Of a stretch of DNA of 64,000 bases, positions 17,543-28,100 are shown in pieces. Each line of letters starts with the position of its first letter. Positions within the stretch are counted from its first letter, which is position 1. Both the position numbers and the translations under genes were made by a program. Source of the stretch: Leucobacter sp. G161 (lineage in GTDB: Bacteria > Actinomycetota > Actinomycetes > Actinomycetales > Microbacteriaceae). The stretch is from the NCBI RefSeq assembly GCF_001482305.1, contig NZ_LOHP01000043.1, positions 62,001 to 126,000 of the forward strand. Reading direction: 5' to 3'. Below the pieces are notes generated by a model, which was not told the origin of the DNA, ran no database searches, and saw only the letters and a program-made list of their open reading frames with translations.

Positions 17543-18574
17543 ATGACCCGCAGAGCTCGCACAGCGCTCCTTCCCATTACTGCAATCGCCGCGGCGGTTG
17601 CGCTCACCCTTTCCGGCTGCTCGGCGTCGTCCGAGAAGGCTCCCGAGATGGAGGAAGGCCCGCTGGGCAAGTACCTCGCCGCGTTGTCAGAGGGCGAGGA
17701 GTGGAACGAAGAAGACGCAGAGGCGCAGAACCTCAAGGTCGAGGAGGCCGTTGCCGCCTGCATGCAGAAGGAGGGCTTCGAATACGAGCCCGACGTGCAG
17801 AGTATGAGCTTCAGCTCGGGTGAGGACGAGGAGGGGCCCCAGTGGGGCACCAAGGAGTTCGCAGAGCAGTACGGCTACGGCGTGACCGATTTCCCCGGTA
17901 GAGAAGCCATGGAGGAGTCCTCCTCCAGCCAGGAATACGTCAACGTCAACCAGGAGTACATCGACGCGCTGAGCGAGTCCGAGCGGAACGCGTTCTACGA
18001 GACGCTGCACGGGCCCCAGCCCACCGGGGAAGAGTGGGCGGAGATGGAGGAATCGGGTGAGGGCTACTCCCCCGATCCGTCCGAGCAGGGATGCTACGGC
18101 AACGCCTACCTGCAGGTGGCAGAGGAGGAGGGCGGCAGTCAAGCCGCTTGGAACGATCCTGAGTTTGCCGAGCTGTTCGAGGCAATGAGCAACGTGTGGG
18201 ACCAGTCGGGGAGCGAGGACGTCCAGAAGCTCGACACCGAGTGGGCCAGCTGCATGGCAGACGCGGGATACCCCGACTTCAAGACGAGCGACGACGCTCA
18301 GAACTCGATCTACGAGGCGCAGAACGCTCTCTACAACTACGAGGAGCTCGCCGAGGATGAGATGCCAGAGGAGCCGAAGAAGGAAGACGTCGACAAGGTC
18401 AAGAAGCAGGAGATCGAGCTGGCCGTCACCGACTTCGAGTGCAAGCAGAAGGTGAAGTACGACGAAACGCTGGCCAAGGCTAGCCACGCCGCCGAGCAGA
18501 AGTTCGTCGACGAGCACAAGGCCGATCTCGACGCGTTGCTCGCGAAGTACGCCACCAAGTCAAAGGACAAGTAA
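17543..18574 (+). CDS. lipoprotein with four conserved cysteines, paralogue 2
   Basis: 343 residues with lipobox TLSGC (Cys26), similar over its whole length to the preceding gene: CMQKEGFEY, GTKEFAEQYGYG, ALSESERNAFYETLHGP, GCYGNA, WASCMADAGY and DFECKQKVKYDE. It is highly acidic, with a Lys-rich C-terminal end. AGAGG lies 7 nt before the ATG at 17543. Only 3 bp separate its TAA from the next gene (an efflux adaptor), so it is almost surely in the transporter operon. The pair looks like a local duplication that has diverged strongly. The function is unknown: accessory subunits or periplasm-side receptors of the exporter are the simplest inference. Confidence 0.85.
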   Translation: MTRRARTALLPITAIAAAVALTLSGCSASSEKAPEMEEGPLGKYLAALSEGEEWNEEDAEAQNLKVEEAVAACMQKEGFEYEPDVQSMSFSSGEDEEGPQWGTKEFAEQYGYGVTDFPGREAMEESSSSQEYVNVNQEYIDALSESERNAFYETLHGPQPTGEEWAEMEESGEGYSPDPSEQGCYGNAYLQVAEEEGGSQAAWNDPEFAELFEAMSNVWDQSGSEDVQKLDTEWASCMADAGYPDFKTSDDAQNSIYEAQNALYNYEELAEDEMPEEPKKEDVDKVKKQEIELAVTDFECKQKVKYDETLAKASHAAEQKFVDEHKADLDALLAKYATKSKDK

Positions 18575-18577
18575 CCC

Positions 18578-20110
18578 GTGGCTTTCAGACGGCGACGCAC
18601 AGGCGCCGATACCTCCGCGAGCGAACAGCCGGGCCTCGAGCAATCGGACGGAGACACGACACCGACGACCGTTGCAGAGACCCCCGACGACGAGCTTGAC
18701 TCGCCATCGGGCTCCGGGTCCGCCGCGGATCCCACGAAAAAGGTGCGCGTTCCGTGGACGGGCAGGCGACTCGTCGCCCTCATCGCCGCGGTCGCTGTGG
18801 CATCGCTGCTGCTGGGCATCATCGTCATGCAGTTCATCGTGTCGCCCGCAACGCTCGCGGCCCGCACCGAAGCCCCTGAGCCGGGCCCGGTCACCGCGCC
18901 CGTCGAGAACAAGGTGCTCGAGAACACCGTCGTGCTCCGTGGCGAGGTCGGCTATGCCGACTCGGTTGCGGTCACCATTGACGCGGCAGGCGGTGAATCA
19001 AAGGCGGTCGTGACTGGCCAGGTTCCGGCTGTGGGCGCAGTCTTCAACGCGGGCAACGTCGCGCTCGAGGTTGCTGGCCGCCCCGTCATCGTCATGCCGG
19101 GAGAGCTTCCCGCGTACCGAAATCTGAGCATTGGCATGCGCGGCCCCGACGTCACCCAGCTCAAGCAGGCACTGTCGGCGCTGGGCTACGCCACTGGCGA
19201 TTTGAACACGGACACCTTCGACTGGGACACCGCGGCCGGTCTCGGCGCGCTCTACGAACAGCTCGGTTACACCGCGGCGACGGGCGGCGCGGAAACTCAG
19301 GAGATGCTCCGCAGCGCCGAACGCGCCGTTCGCGACGCAAACGTATCTGCTGCTCAAGCGCAGGCAACCCTCGACGAAGCGCGCGCTGCGAAGTCCCCGA
19401 GCGTCGCAGGCGAGCAGGCCGCGGCAACCGCCGCATGGGAGGCCGTCAACGACGCCCAGGAGGCGCTTGGCGAGGCCCAGGCAGCAGTGCTGCCGACCCT
19501 GCCCGCCGGCGAAGCGCTCTTCCTGTCGGGTCTCCCCCGGCGTGTGGACGAGGTATCGGTGAAGCGCGGCGATGTGCTCTCTGGCTCCCCGATGAGCGTC
19601 TCCGGCGCGACGCTGTCGATCACGGGCACCGTCTCGAAGCAGGATGCAGATCTCCTCTCCGAGGGACTCGTCGCGCAGTTCTCATCGCCCGGCGGAGCGG
19701 ATCTCACCGCAAAGGTGAAGGCGGTCACCGCGCCCAAGAGCGGCGGCGGCAACTCTGAAAACGGCGAGGGCGGTGGCGGCGACGCTGCTGGTGCGGCCCG
19801 CTACACCGTCGAGCTCGAACCCGTTGATCTCTCGAACGAGCAGATCGACGAGCTGCGCGGGGCGAACGTACGGCTGCGGATCCCAGTAGCGTCAACGGAC
19901 GGCGAGGTCATCGCAGTGCCGATCGCCGCACTCTCCGCGGGTTCAGGCGGCGAAGACCGCGTCGAGCTGCTGATCGATGTGCGGGACGGCCACAATGCGG
20001 AGACCGAGACCATCGTTGTCGAGGCTGGTCTCGCCGCCGACGGGTTCGTAGAGATCACGAGCGACGACGAGCGGCTCACCGCCGGCGCAAAGGTCGTGGT
20101 CGGCAGGTGA
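18578..20110 (+). CDS. peptidoglycan-binding efflux adaptor (HlyD/MacA-like)
   Basis: 510 residues. A hydrophilic cytoplasmic N-terminus (about 1-62) is followed by one membrane segment (about 65-90) and an outside domain. That domain holds a peptidoglycan-binding repeat (IGMRGPDVTQLKQALSALGY, about 185-205), a helical hairpin rich in Ala/Glu (about 245-310) and beta-barrel adaptor sequence. A Gly/Asn linker (SGGGNSENGEGGGGD) interrupts the C-terminal part. The start is GTG with AAAGGA upstream. It precedes and overlaps (GTGA) the ABC ATPase gene. By analogy with MacA it would couple the ABC permease to the cell wall. Confidence 0.85.
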   Translation: MAFRRRRTGADTSASEQPGLEQSDGDTTPTTVAETPDDELDSPSGSGSAADPTKKVRVPWTGRRLVALIAAVAVASLLLGIIVMQFIVSPATLAARTEAPEPGPVTAPVENKVLENTVVLRGEVGYADSVAVTIDAAGGESKAVVTGQVPAVGAVFNAGNVALEVAGRPVIVMPGELPAYRNLSIGMRGPDVTQLKQALSALGYATGDLNTDTFDWDTAAGLGALYEQLGYTAATGGAETQEMLRSAERAVRDANVSAAQAQATLDEARAAKSPSVAGEQAAATAAWEAVNDAQEALGEAQAAVLPTLPAGEALFLSGLPRRVDEVSVKRGDVLSGSPMSVSGATLSITGTVSKQDADLLSEGLVAQFSSPGGADLTAKVKAVTAPKSGGGNSENGEGGGGDAAGAARYTVELEPVDLSNEQIDELRGANVRLRIPVASTDGEVIAVPIAALSAGSGGEDRVELLIDVRDGHNAETETIVVEAGLAADGFVEITSDDERLTAGAKVVVGR

Positions 20111-20937
20111 GCAGCCTCGATGAACTCTTCCGGGAGGACCAGCCCGCACCCGACGTGACTGACAGCCCCGCCCCGGAGGGCGCGCCAGGCGACCCTGAGG
20201 AGGAGCCCACGCTCGCGGAGGCAGCGACGCCGCAGCGGCCCGACATCGGCGATCCCCTGTATCCGGGGCCCATCGCGGAGCTCACCAGCGTGACCCGGTT
20301 TTTTCCCGGGCCACCCCCGGTGAACGCGTTGCGCGGCATCGACCTCACGGTCGAGCGCGGGGACTACCTGGCGATCATCGGACCGTCGGGCTCGGGCAAG
20401 TCGACAATGCTCAACACGCTCGGACTCCTCGATCGACCAAGCACGGGAACGTTCCTCTTTGAGGGCATCGATGTTGCTGGGCTGAGCGAAGACGAGCGTG
20501 CGGGGCTGCGCGCCCGCGCCATCGGCTTCGTGTTCCAGTCCTTCCACCTCATGCCGACACGCACGGTGCTCGAGAACGTCATGCTCGCGGGCACCTACGC
20601 CGGGCTGAGCAGGGACGAGCGCGAACCGCTCGCACGACGCGCGCTCGAGCGCGTCGGTTTGTCCCACCGCATTGACTTCACACCGAACACGCTCTCGGGA
20701 GGTGAGCGGCAACGCGTCGCGATCGCCCGTGCGGTGTGCACGTCTCCGCGGCTGCTACTCGCCGACGAACCCACCGGCAACCTCGAGCGCGCAAATTCCG
20801 AGTCGGTCATGCGCCTCTTTGGCGAGCTGTCTGCCGACGGCCTCACGATTGTCATGATCACCCACGACGAGGCGGTCGCTCAGGCGGCCGGCCGACGGGT
20901 GCGGATCAACGACGGAGAGCTCACGGTGCTCGAATGA
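20107..20937 (+). CDS. MacB-type ABC transporter ATP-binding protein
   Basis: 276 residues. About 60 residues of acidic, proline-rich N-terminal extension precede a complete ABC domain: Walker [10 protein letters not shown] (about 95-103), Q-loop [10 protein letters not shown], signature [14 protein letters not shown], Walker [11 protein letters not shown] and H-loop MITHD. This matches the LolD/MacB-type ATPases that pair with FtsX-like permeases. It starts at GTG overlapping the adaptor stop and ends with an ATGA overlap into the permease, so the three are translationally coupled. Confidence 0.94.
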   Translation: MSSLDELFREDQPAPDVTDSPAPEGAPGDPEEEPTLAEAATPQRPDIGDPLYPGPIAELTSVTRFFPGPPPVNALRGIDLTVERGDYLAIIGPSGSGKSTMLNTLGLLDRPSTGTFLFEGIDVAGLSEDERAGLRARAIGFVFQSFHLMPTRTVLENVMLAGTYAGLSRDEREPLARRALERVGLSHRIDFTPNTLSGGERQRVAIARAVCTSPRLLLADEPTGNLERANSESVMRLFGELSADGLTIVMITHDEAVAQAAGRRVRINDGELTVLE

Positions 20938-22286
20938 CGTCCGATACGAAGCGGCCCTCGCGACGCTCCAGAAAACGCGAGACAGCTGCTGACGACGCCC
21001 CCAAGCAGCCTGGCAGGCTCCGCTCGTTCTTCACGCGAAAGCGGAAGGCCGACCCCTCCGGCCCGAAGGTCGCACCCGCAACGGTGTCGTGGCGCGATCT
21101 CTTCCGAGAGTCGCTCGAGGGTGTCGGGGCGCGCCCGTCGCGGCTACTCATCACGCTCGCGGGCACCGTCCTCGGTATCGCTTCGCTCGTCGCGACGATC
21201 GGCTTCGCCCAGACCGCTGGCGGGCAGATCGCGCAGCAGTTCGATGCGCTCGCGGCGACACGCGTCACGGTCGAGCCCGGCACGGCGAAGGCTGCTGGCG
21301 GCAAGGAACGCTCAACCTCTCGGCTGCCCTGGGACGCGGTGGATCGGGTGAGCACTCTTGCTGGCGTCGAGCACTCCGCCCTCTACGCAAAAGTGGAGAG
21401 CGTCAAGGACGTGACCACGGTGCAGGTCAATGATCCTTCCGCAGCGGCGAAGGCTCCCCCGCCCGTCGTGGCGGCCTCACCCGAGCTGCTCGACACCGTG
21501 GCTGGCACGATCGGCATGGGTCGGTTCTTCGACGCCGGACACGACGAACGGCGTGACCGTGTCGTCGTGCTCGGCAAGGAGGCCGCGGAGCGCCTCGGCG
21601 TGAACCGCGTCACCGGCCAGCCCGCGATCTTTATCGAGGATCGCGCGTACACCGTCATCGGCATCCTAGATAAGGTGGGCACCCGCAACACGCTGCTCGA
21701 CTCCGTCATCGTTCCGGTGAGCACGGCGCGCGGCGAACTCGGGTTGACCGCTGCCACCAGTCTCGATATCCGTATTGCGGTCGGGGCCGGCGAGGTGGTT
21801 GCCAGGCAGGCGCCAATCGCGCTCGACCCGAACGCCCCAGACGCGTTCAAGGTCGCGGCGCCGTCGAACTCAAACTCGCTCCGCGAGGGCGTGGAGGCAG
21901 ATGTCAACGTGCTGTTCCTCGCGATCGGTATTGTTGCGCTCATCGGCGGCGGCATTGGCATCGCCAGCGTGACCCTCATGTCGGTGAGTGAACGCAGGGG
22001 CGAAATCGGTCTCCGGAGAGCCCTCGGCGCGCGCACACGCGACATCGCGAGACAGTTCATGATCGAGTCCGTCGCGACCGGCGTGCTCGGCGGCCTCATG
22101 GGTGTTGTGGTCGGACTGTTTGCGCTCATCGGGGTGTGTCTCGTGCAGCAGTGGACGCCCGTGATCGCTCCATGGGCGGCACCGCTCGGTGTGGCCGTTG
22201 GCGCGCTCGTCGGCCTCGCCGCTGGCAGCTATCCCGCGGTGAAGGCGGCACGCATCGACCCGGTCGACGCGCTCCGCGACGCCTAG
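20934..22286 (+). CDS. FtsX/MacB-type ABC transporter permease
   Basis: 450 residues. A basic cytoplasmic tail of about 60 residues is followed by a first membrane segment (LLITLAGTVLGIASLVATIG). A large outside domain of about 230 residues follows, then three C-terminal membrane segments with the family motif SVTLMSVSERRGEIGLRRAL between them. This topology is that of MacB/FtsX permeases working by mechanotransmission, not classic import. The ATG overlaps the ATPase stop. Together with the upstream adaptor and lipoproteins it completes a five-gene export or envelope-stress unit. The substrate is unknown. Confidence 0.93.
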   Translation: MTSDTKRPSRRSRKRETAADDAPKQPGRLRSFFTRKRKADPSGPKVAPATVSWRDLFRESLEGVGARPSRLLITLAGTVLGIASLVATIGFAQTAGGQIAQQFDALAATRVTVEPGTAKAAGGKERSTSRLPWDAVDRVSTLAGVEHSALYAKVESVKDVTTVQVNDPSAAAKAPPPVVAASPELLDTVAGTIGMGRFFDAGHDERRDRVVVLGKEAAERLGVNRVTGQPAIFIEDRAYTVIGILDKVGTRNTLLDSVIVPVSTARGELGLTAATSLDIRIAVGAGEVVARQAPIALDPNAPDAFKVAAPSNSNSLREGVEADVNVLFLAIGIVALIGGGIGIASVTLMSVSERRGEIGLRRALGARTRDIARQFMIESVATGVLGGLMGVVVGLFALIGVCLVQQWTPVIAPWAAPLGVAVGALVGLAAGSYPAVKAARIDPVDALRDA

Positions 22287-22328
22287 CTCCTCCCGCTCAC
22301 CCGCCGAGCCAAGCCGGCACAACCGACT

Positions 22329-22480
22329 CGCAATTGAGGGTGTTCCGGCAACCCTGAAGAGCGCTCAGCAGACATGTCCTCAGCGAGGTCAGGATCGTTC
22401 GGCAGCGGAAACATCCTGACCTCGCCGAAAACATGTCTGTTCGGCGCTCGTGGTCGCTGAGGTCCACACCCTCAACTGCG
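22329..22480. repeat. 152-bp near-perfect inverted-repeat element
   Basis: Left arm 22359-22394 and right arm 22414-22449 (36 nt each) are complementary at about 29 of 36 positions, around a 19-nt loop. Outer arms 22329-22343 and 22466-22480 (cgcaattgagggtgt and acaccctcaactgcg) pair at 14 of 15. The core carries cctcagcgaggtcagga, also found at 31745-31805 and 59442-59492. It lies between convergent genes and could act as a bidirectional terminator, but its size and recurrence look like a miniature repeat element. Confidence 0.8.
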
Positions 22481-22488
22481 AAGCGCCG

Positions 22489-23538
22489 TTACTCCCCGTA
22501 GCGCTGGCGTCGGGTCGCATCCTGAATCTCACCGACGAGTTCCTCGATGACGTCTTCCAGGAAGACGGCTCCGAGCTCGGTCCCTGCCCCGTCGACGATG
22601 CGTGCCATGTGGATCCCGCGCCGCTGCATGTGCGACAGCACGTCCTCGAGTTCCGAGTCGACGCGCATGGTCACCATTTCGCGCACCCGCTTGGGCGGAA
22701 TCGGCTCGTCAATCCACCGCTCACTGATGCGCACCAGGTCCTTGATGTGCGCGTACCCAACGAGGCCGCCAGCGGCGTCCACAATCGGATAGCGCGAGAA
22801 CCCGTGTCGCGCGACGGCGGCTTCGACATCCGCTGGCGTCGCCCCAGGCTGCAGCACCACGAGGCGGTCAACGGGCACGAGCACGTCACCGGCGCGCTTC
22901 GAGGTGAACTCGAACGCCGCGGTGAGTGCACCACTCCGATCCTCAAGCACACCCTCGCGGCGCGAGTGGTCGACGATGCTCGCGACCTCCTCGAGCGTGA
23001 AGGTGCTCGTGGTCTCTGATTTCGGCTCGACCTTGAACATGCGCAGCACGCCGTTCGCGATCGCATTCAGCGCCGTGATGATTGGGCGCAGCAGCCGCGA
23101 GATCGCGACGAGCGGCGGCGCGAGCAGCAGCACGGCACGATCGGGCAGCGTGAAGGCGGCGTTCTTCGGCACCATCTCGCCGAACACGACGTGCAGGTAG
23201 GTCACGATGAGCAGGGTGAGTGCGAAGGCGCTCACACTCGCTACTTCGACGCTCATGCCGGTCCATTCGAGTGGTCCGGCGAGCAGGTGGTGGATCGCGG
23301 GTTCGGAGACGTTCAGGATCACGAGCGAGCACACGGTGATGCCGAGCTGACAGGTCGCGAGCATCAGGGTCGCGTGTTCCATCGCGAACAGCGCGGTCTT
23401 CGCGCGCTTCGACCCCGCTTCGGCGCGTGGTTCGATCTGCGAGCGTCGCGCTGAGCTCACGGCGAACTCCGCAGCAACAAAGAAGGCGTTGGCTGCGAGC
23501 AGCAGCACGAGCCAGACAATTCCAAGCCAGTCGCTCAC
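22489..23538 (-). CDS. CNNM/CBS-domain membrane protein (HlyC/CorC family), short form
   Basis: 349 residues. An N-terminal DUF21/CNNM transmembrane domain has VWLVLLLAANAFFVAAEFAV, then ATCQLGITVCSL and HVVFGEMVPKN. A CBS pair follows (about 205-335; SRYPIVDAAGGLVGYAHIKDL). It ends after the second CBS unit and lacks the C-terminal CorC_HlyC domain present in its neighbour. It begins with GTG, overlapping the end of the upstream paralogue by 4 bp. CNNM proteins are linked to magnesium or cobalt efflux and CBS pairs bind adenosyl nucleotides; that function here is by family only. Confidence 0.92.
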   Translation of the reverse strand: MSDWLGIVWLVLLLAANAFFVAAEFAVSSARRSQIEPRAEAGSKRAKTALFAMEHATLMLATCQLGITVCSLVILNVSEPAIHHLLAGPLEWTGMSVEVASVSAFALTLLIVTYLHVVFGEMVPKNAAFTLPDRAVLLLAPPLVAISRLLRPIITALNAIANGVLRMFKVEPKSETTSTFTLEEVASIVDHSRREGVLEDRSGALTAAFEFTSKRAGDVLVPVDRLVVLQPGATPADVEAAVARHGFSRYPIVDAAGGLVGYAHIKDLVRISERWIDEPIPPKRVREMVTMRVDSELEDVLSHMQRRGIHMARIVDGAGTELGAVFLEDVIEELVGEIQDATRRQRYGE

Positions 23539-24878
23539 GAGCGTGCCCCCTCTCCGTTGTCGGCGGCGGTGTCGCCGTCGGGCTCGGGCGCCGCAAAGTA
23601 ACGCAGCCGAGCGATTCGGCGTCCGTCCATGCGTTCGACCCTGAGCGTTGCGCCGTCGGGCAGCACCACTTCGTCACCTGGCTCTGGGATCTGGCCGAGC
23701 TCGAGCAGTACGTACCCGGCGGCGGTGTCATAGTCGTCGGCCTCCGGGATCTCGATCCCGGTCTGCTCACGAAGCTCGTCGGGACGAAGGTCTGCCGGGA
23801 ACGTCATTTCGTTGGCGGTGCCGACGACCCCTGCGGCGGAGCGATCGTGTTCATCGGACACCTCGCCGATGATTTCCTCGACAAGGTCCTCGAGTGTGAC
23901 GAGCCCTGCCGTACCGCCGTACTCGTCGACGACGATGGCGAGCTGGTAGCCGGAGGCGCGCAGCTGCTCGAGGAGCTGGTCGACGCGCAGCGTCTCGGGC
24001 ACGCGGAGGGACTCCTCGGCGAGCGCGGCGACCGGGACGTCGGCCCGCTTGGAGCGTGGCACTGCGACGGCCTGCTTCACGTGCACGACGCCAACGACGT
24101 CGTCGCGGTCCTCGTCGATGACGGGAAAGCGGGAGAAGCCCGTACGTCCGGAGAGTTCGAGCACGGCCTGCGCGGATTCGAGCCGTTGGATGCTCTCCAT
24201 GCGCAGTCGCGGGGTCATGACGTCGGCCGCGGTGAGCTCAGCGAAGTGGAGCGTGCGGTCGAGCAGCGTGGCCGTGTCGGCTTCAAGCAGACCTGCGCTC
24301 GCCGAGTGCCGTACGAGCGAGGAGAGCTCCTGAGCCGAGCGCGCCCCCGACAGTTCTTCCTTTGGTTCGATGCCGATCCAGCGGAGGATCCCGTTTGCGC
24401 TGCCGTTGAGCAGCTTCACCGCCGGGCGGAACACCGCGGTGAAGCCTGCCTGCAGCGGCATCACGAGCCGCGCAGTGGCGAGTGGCTTCGAGATCGCGAA
24501 GTTCTTGGGCACCAGCTCGCCGACGATCATCGAGAAGATCGTTGCGACGATCACCGCGAGCGGCACGCTGATCACGCGAAGCAGCTCGGGCGGGAGCCCC
24601 ACAGCGCTGAGCGGCCCGGCGATCGCGCCGCTGATGACCGGTTCAAGCAGGTATCCGGCGAGCAGCGTCGTGAGGGTGATTCCGAGCTGCGCGCTCGACA
24701 GGTGCGTCGAGGTGTGCGAGAGACCGCGAATCACGCCGTCGAGTCCGCGCTCGCCATCGCCACGCCGGCGTTCGAGGTCTTGTCGGTCGAGCGCGACGAG
24801 CGAAAACTCCGCTGCAACGAACACGCCGGTACCGAAAGTTAAGAGAATTCCCAGGCCGAGTTGCATCCACTCGCTCAT
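23535..24878 (-). CDS. CNNM/CBS/CorC-domain membrane protein, full length
   Basis: 447 residues in the standard order: a CNNM transmembrane domain ([20 protein letters not shown] at the start; [25 protein letters not shown]), a CBS pair ([40 protein letters not shown]) and a C-terminal CorC_HlyC domain ([16 protein letters not shown]). It probably acts in divalent-cation efflux. The ATG at 24878 has no Shine-Dalgarno sequence; a TAATAC box lies about 9 nt upstream, so it may be leaderless. Its end overlaps the shorter paralogue, forming a two-gene operon likely to give a heteromer. Confidence 0.93.
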   Translation of the reverse strand: MSEWMQLGLGILLTFGTGVFVAAEFSLVALDRQDLERRRGDGERGLDGVIRGLSHTSTHLSSAQLGITLTTLLAGYLLEPVISGAIAGPLSAVGLPPELLRVISVPLAVIVATIFSMIVGELVPKNFAISKPLATARLVMPLQAGFTAVFRPAVKLLNGSANGILRWIGIEPKEELSGARSAQELSSLVRHSASAGLLEADTATLLDRTLHFAELTAADVMTPRLRMESIQRLESAQAVLELSGRTGFSRFPVIDEDRDDVVGVVHVKQAVAVPRSKRADVPVAALAEESLRVPETLRVDQLLEQLRASGYQLAIVVDEYGGTAGLVTLEDLVEEIIGEVSDEHDRSAAGVVGTANEMTFPADLRPDELREQTGIEIPEADDYDTAAGYVLLELGQIPEPGDEVVLPDGATLRVERMDGRRIARLRYFAAPEPDGDTAADNGEGARS

Positions 24879-25019
24879 ACGAGAACCGTATTACATAAGG
24901 AGAACCGCGCAAATGCGCGGCAAATACTCGGAGGGTCTGCGGGTCTTCGGGGGTCTGCTTCCATGATTGCTCCACTTTATCAGCGAGAATGCCGACTTCG
25001 GCGCGGGAAAGGCGTAGGC

Positions 25020-25027
25020 TTATACAG
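25020..25027 (+). promoter_or_regulatory. -10 element of the kgd promoter
   Basis: tTATACAg is close to consensus and would place the start of transcription near 25033. From there the preferred TTG start is about 88 nt downstream, while an in-frame ATG at 25034 would be leaderless. Confidence 0.5.
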
Positions 25028-25120
25028 TGTGCGATGGCGAACCGTTATCCAGGGTCGCGCCGCCGGATACAGCGGCACTTCTTGCACGAGAAAACAACAC
25101 TCACGGGAGAGGAAGTCGCT

Positions 25121-28100
25121 TTGTCAGAGCGCTCGGAAACCACCTCACAGGACGGTTCCGCAGAAGATTTTGGTGCGAATGCTTGGCTCGTCGATGAGAT
25201 GTACAAACAGTACGTCGTCGACAAGAACTCGGTAGACCCGGCTTGGTGGCCGACTCTCGAGAAATTTGCAGCGTCGCAATCCGCAGTTCAATCGCAGACG
25301 GCTCCCGCGCCGCCGGCAGCCTCAGCGACATCGGCACCGCCGCCGACGGTCCCCGCTGCCCAGGCCGCACACGCCGCTCCGAGCACCGGGGCCGCGACGC
25401 AGCCCGCTCGGACCACGAACGTGGCTCCCCGCACCGCGCCCATCCCGGCCGATGCTCCTCGCAAGCCTTCGACGACCGCGGCTGCCGCGGAAGACGACAC
25501 TGCGCAAGACCAGTTCACGGTCTTCAAGGGCATGGCTCGCACGCTGTCGAAGAACATGGACGCGAGCCTCACCGTGCCGACCGCCACCAGCGTGCGCACG
25601 GTCCCGGCGAAGCTCCTCATCGACAACCGAATCGTGATCAACAGCCACCTCCGGCGCAGCCGCGGCGGCAAGGTGTCGTTCACGCACCTCATCGGTTGGG
25701 CGCTCATCCAGGCGCTCAAGGCGCACCCGGCGCAGAACGTCGCATACACCGAGGTTGACGGCAAGCCCGGCGTCGTTGCTCCGGCGCACGTCGGTCTCGG
25801 TATCGCGATCGACCTGCCCAAGCCTGACGGTACCCGCTCGCTCATGGTGCCCTCGATCAAGTACGCGGAGACGCTCGATTTCAACGAGTACCTGGCCGCG
25901 TACGAAGACCTCGTGAAGCGTGCGCGTGACAACAAGCTCACCGCGACCGATTTCCAGGGAACGACGCTGTCGCTCACGAACCCCGGCGGCATCGGCACCG
26001 TGCACTCGGTGCCGCGCCTCATGAACGGCCAGGGCTCGATCATCGGCGCTGGCGCGCTCGAGTACCCGGCAGAGTTCCAGGGCGCATCCGAGGAAGTCCT
26101 GTCGAACCTCGGCATCTCGAAGACAATCACGCTCACCAGCACCTACGATCACCGCGTGATCCAGGGCGCTGGCTCGGGCGAGTTCCTGAAGGCTGTCCAC
26201 GAGCGCCTCGCTGGTGGCCACAACTTCTACGAAGAGGTCTTCGCGGCGCTCCGTATCCCGTACAAGCCGATCCAGTGGGCGCAGGACATCCACGTTGACG
26301 TCTCGGGCGCGATTGGCAAGTCTGCCCGCGTGCAGGAGCTCATCAACGCGTTCCGCGTGCGCGGCCACCTCATGGCCGACGTCGATCCGCTCGAGTACGT
26401 GCAGCGTACGCATCCCGACCTCGAGATCGAAAGCCACGGGCTGACGTTCTGGGATCTCGACCGCGAGTTCGTCACGGGCGGCATCGGCGGCAAGCCGACG
26501 ATGAAGCTCCGCGACATCCTCGGTGTGCTCCGCGACACGTACTGCCGCAAGATCGGCGTTGAGTACATGCACATCCAGGATCCCGAAGAGCGGATCTGGC
26601 TGCGCAACCAGCTTGAGGTGCCCTACGCGAAGCCGAGCTCCGAGGAGCAGGTCCGTATCCTGGAGAAGCTCAACGAGGCCGAGGCCTTTGAGACCTTCCT
26701 GCAGACGAAGTACGTCGGTCAGAAGCGCTTCAGCCTGGAGGGCGGCGAGTCCGTCATCCCGTTGCTCGACGCGATGCTCATCGATGCCGCAGAGGACGGC
26801 GTCGACTCCGTCGACATCGGCATGGCACACCGCGGCCGCCTGAACGTGCTCTCGAACATCGCGGGCAAGACCTACGGGCAGATCTTCCGCGAGTTCGAGG
26901 GAACCGCGCAGAAGACAGGCTCGGGCGACGTGAAGTACCACCTTGGCACCTCCGGAGTCTTCACCGCTCCGAACGGTACGCAGGTGCCGATCCACCTCGC
27001 AGCGAACCCGTCGCACCTGGAGACCGTCAACGGCGTCCTCGAGGGCATCGTGCGCGCGAAGCAGGATCTCAAGCCGATCGGCTCGTTCACCACGCTCCCG
27101 ATCCTCATTCACGGCGACGCCGCGATGGCCGGCCAGGGTGTCGTCTACGAGACGCTGCAGATGTCGCAGCTGCGCGGCTACCGCACCGGCGGCACCGTGC
27201 ACATCATCATCAACAACCAGGTCGGCTTCACGACGCTGCCGCTCGACTCGCGCACGGGTATCTACTCGACCGACGTCGGCAAGGTTGTGCAGGCACCGAT
27301 CTTCCATGTGAACGGCGACGACCCCGAGTCGGTCGTGCGCGTGGCGCAGCTCGCATATGAGTTCCGCCAGAAGTTCCACAAGGACGTCATCGTCGATCTC
27401 ATCTGCTACCGCCGTCGCGGTCACAATGAGGGCGACGACCCGTCGATGACCCAGCCGCTCATGACTGACCTCATCGAGGCGAAGCGCTCAACGCGTCGTC
27501 TGTACTCCGAGGGACTCGTCGGACGCGGTGACATCACGCAGGAGCAGTACGAGACCGCGAAGCAGGACTTCCAGAGCCGCCTCGAGCAGGCGTTCATGGA
27601 AACCCATGCCGCGCAGACCGGCTCGATCCCCGTGATCGACCAGTCGGGTATCGCCGAGCGCGAGGAGCCGGGCCAGATCTCTGGCGAGGTGCTCGACACG
27701 GCCGTGCCGACCGAGGTCATTCACCGCATCGGTGACGCGCACGCGAACACCCCTGAGGGCTTCACTGTGCACCGCAAGCTGCAGCAGCTGCTCGCGAAGC
27801 GTAAGGACATGAGCCGTTCCGGCGAGATCGACTGGGGCTTTGGCGAGCTGCTCGCACTCGGCTCGCTGCTGATGGAGGGCACTCCGGTGCGCTTCGCCGG
27901 CCAGGACGCTCGTCGCGGCACCTTCACCCAGCGCCACGCGGTCTTCCACGATCGCGAGAACGGTCAGGAATGGCTGCCACTGCTGAACCTCTCCGAGGAT
28001 CAGGCACGCTTCTGGATCTACGATTCGCTGCTCAGCGAGTACGCGGCGCTCGCGTTCGAGTACGGTTACTCCCTGCAGCGGGAAGACGCGCTCGTGCTCT

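Noticed and set aside
20107-22286. FtsE/FtsX cell-division pair
   Set aside because: The ATPase and permease have MacB-like extensions, and the linked adaptor and lipoproteins point to an exporter; no ftsY, prfB or smpB neighbours.
23427-24842. A 471-codon plus-strand frame opposite the CNNM gene
   Set aside because: Antisense shadow of a well-supported membrane protein gene.
25322-27424. A 700-codon open frame antisense to kgd
   Set aside because: High-GC codon bias makes long antisense frames; the translation is Val/Arg/Asp-rich with no domain, and the plus-strand kgd is certain.
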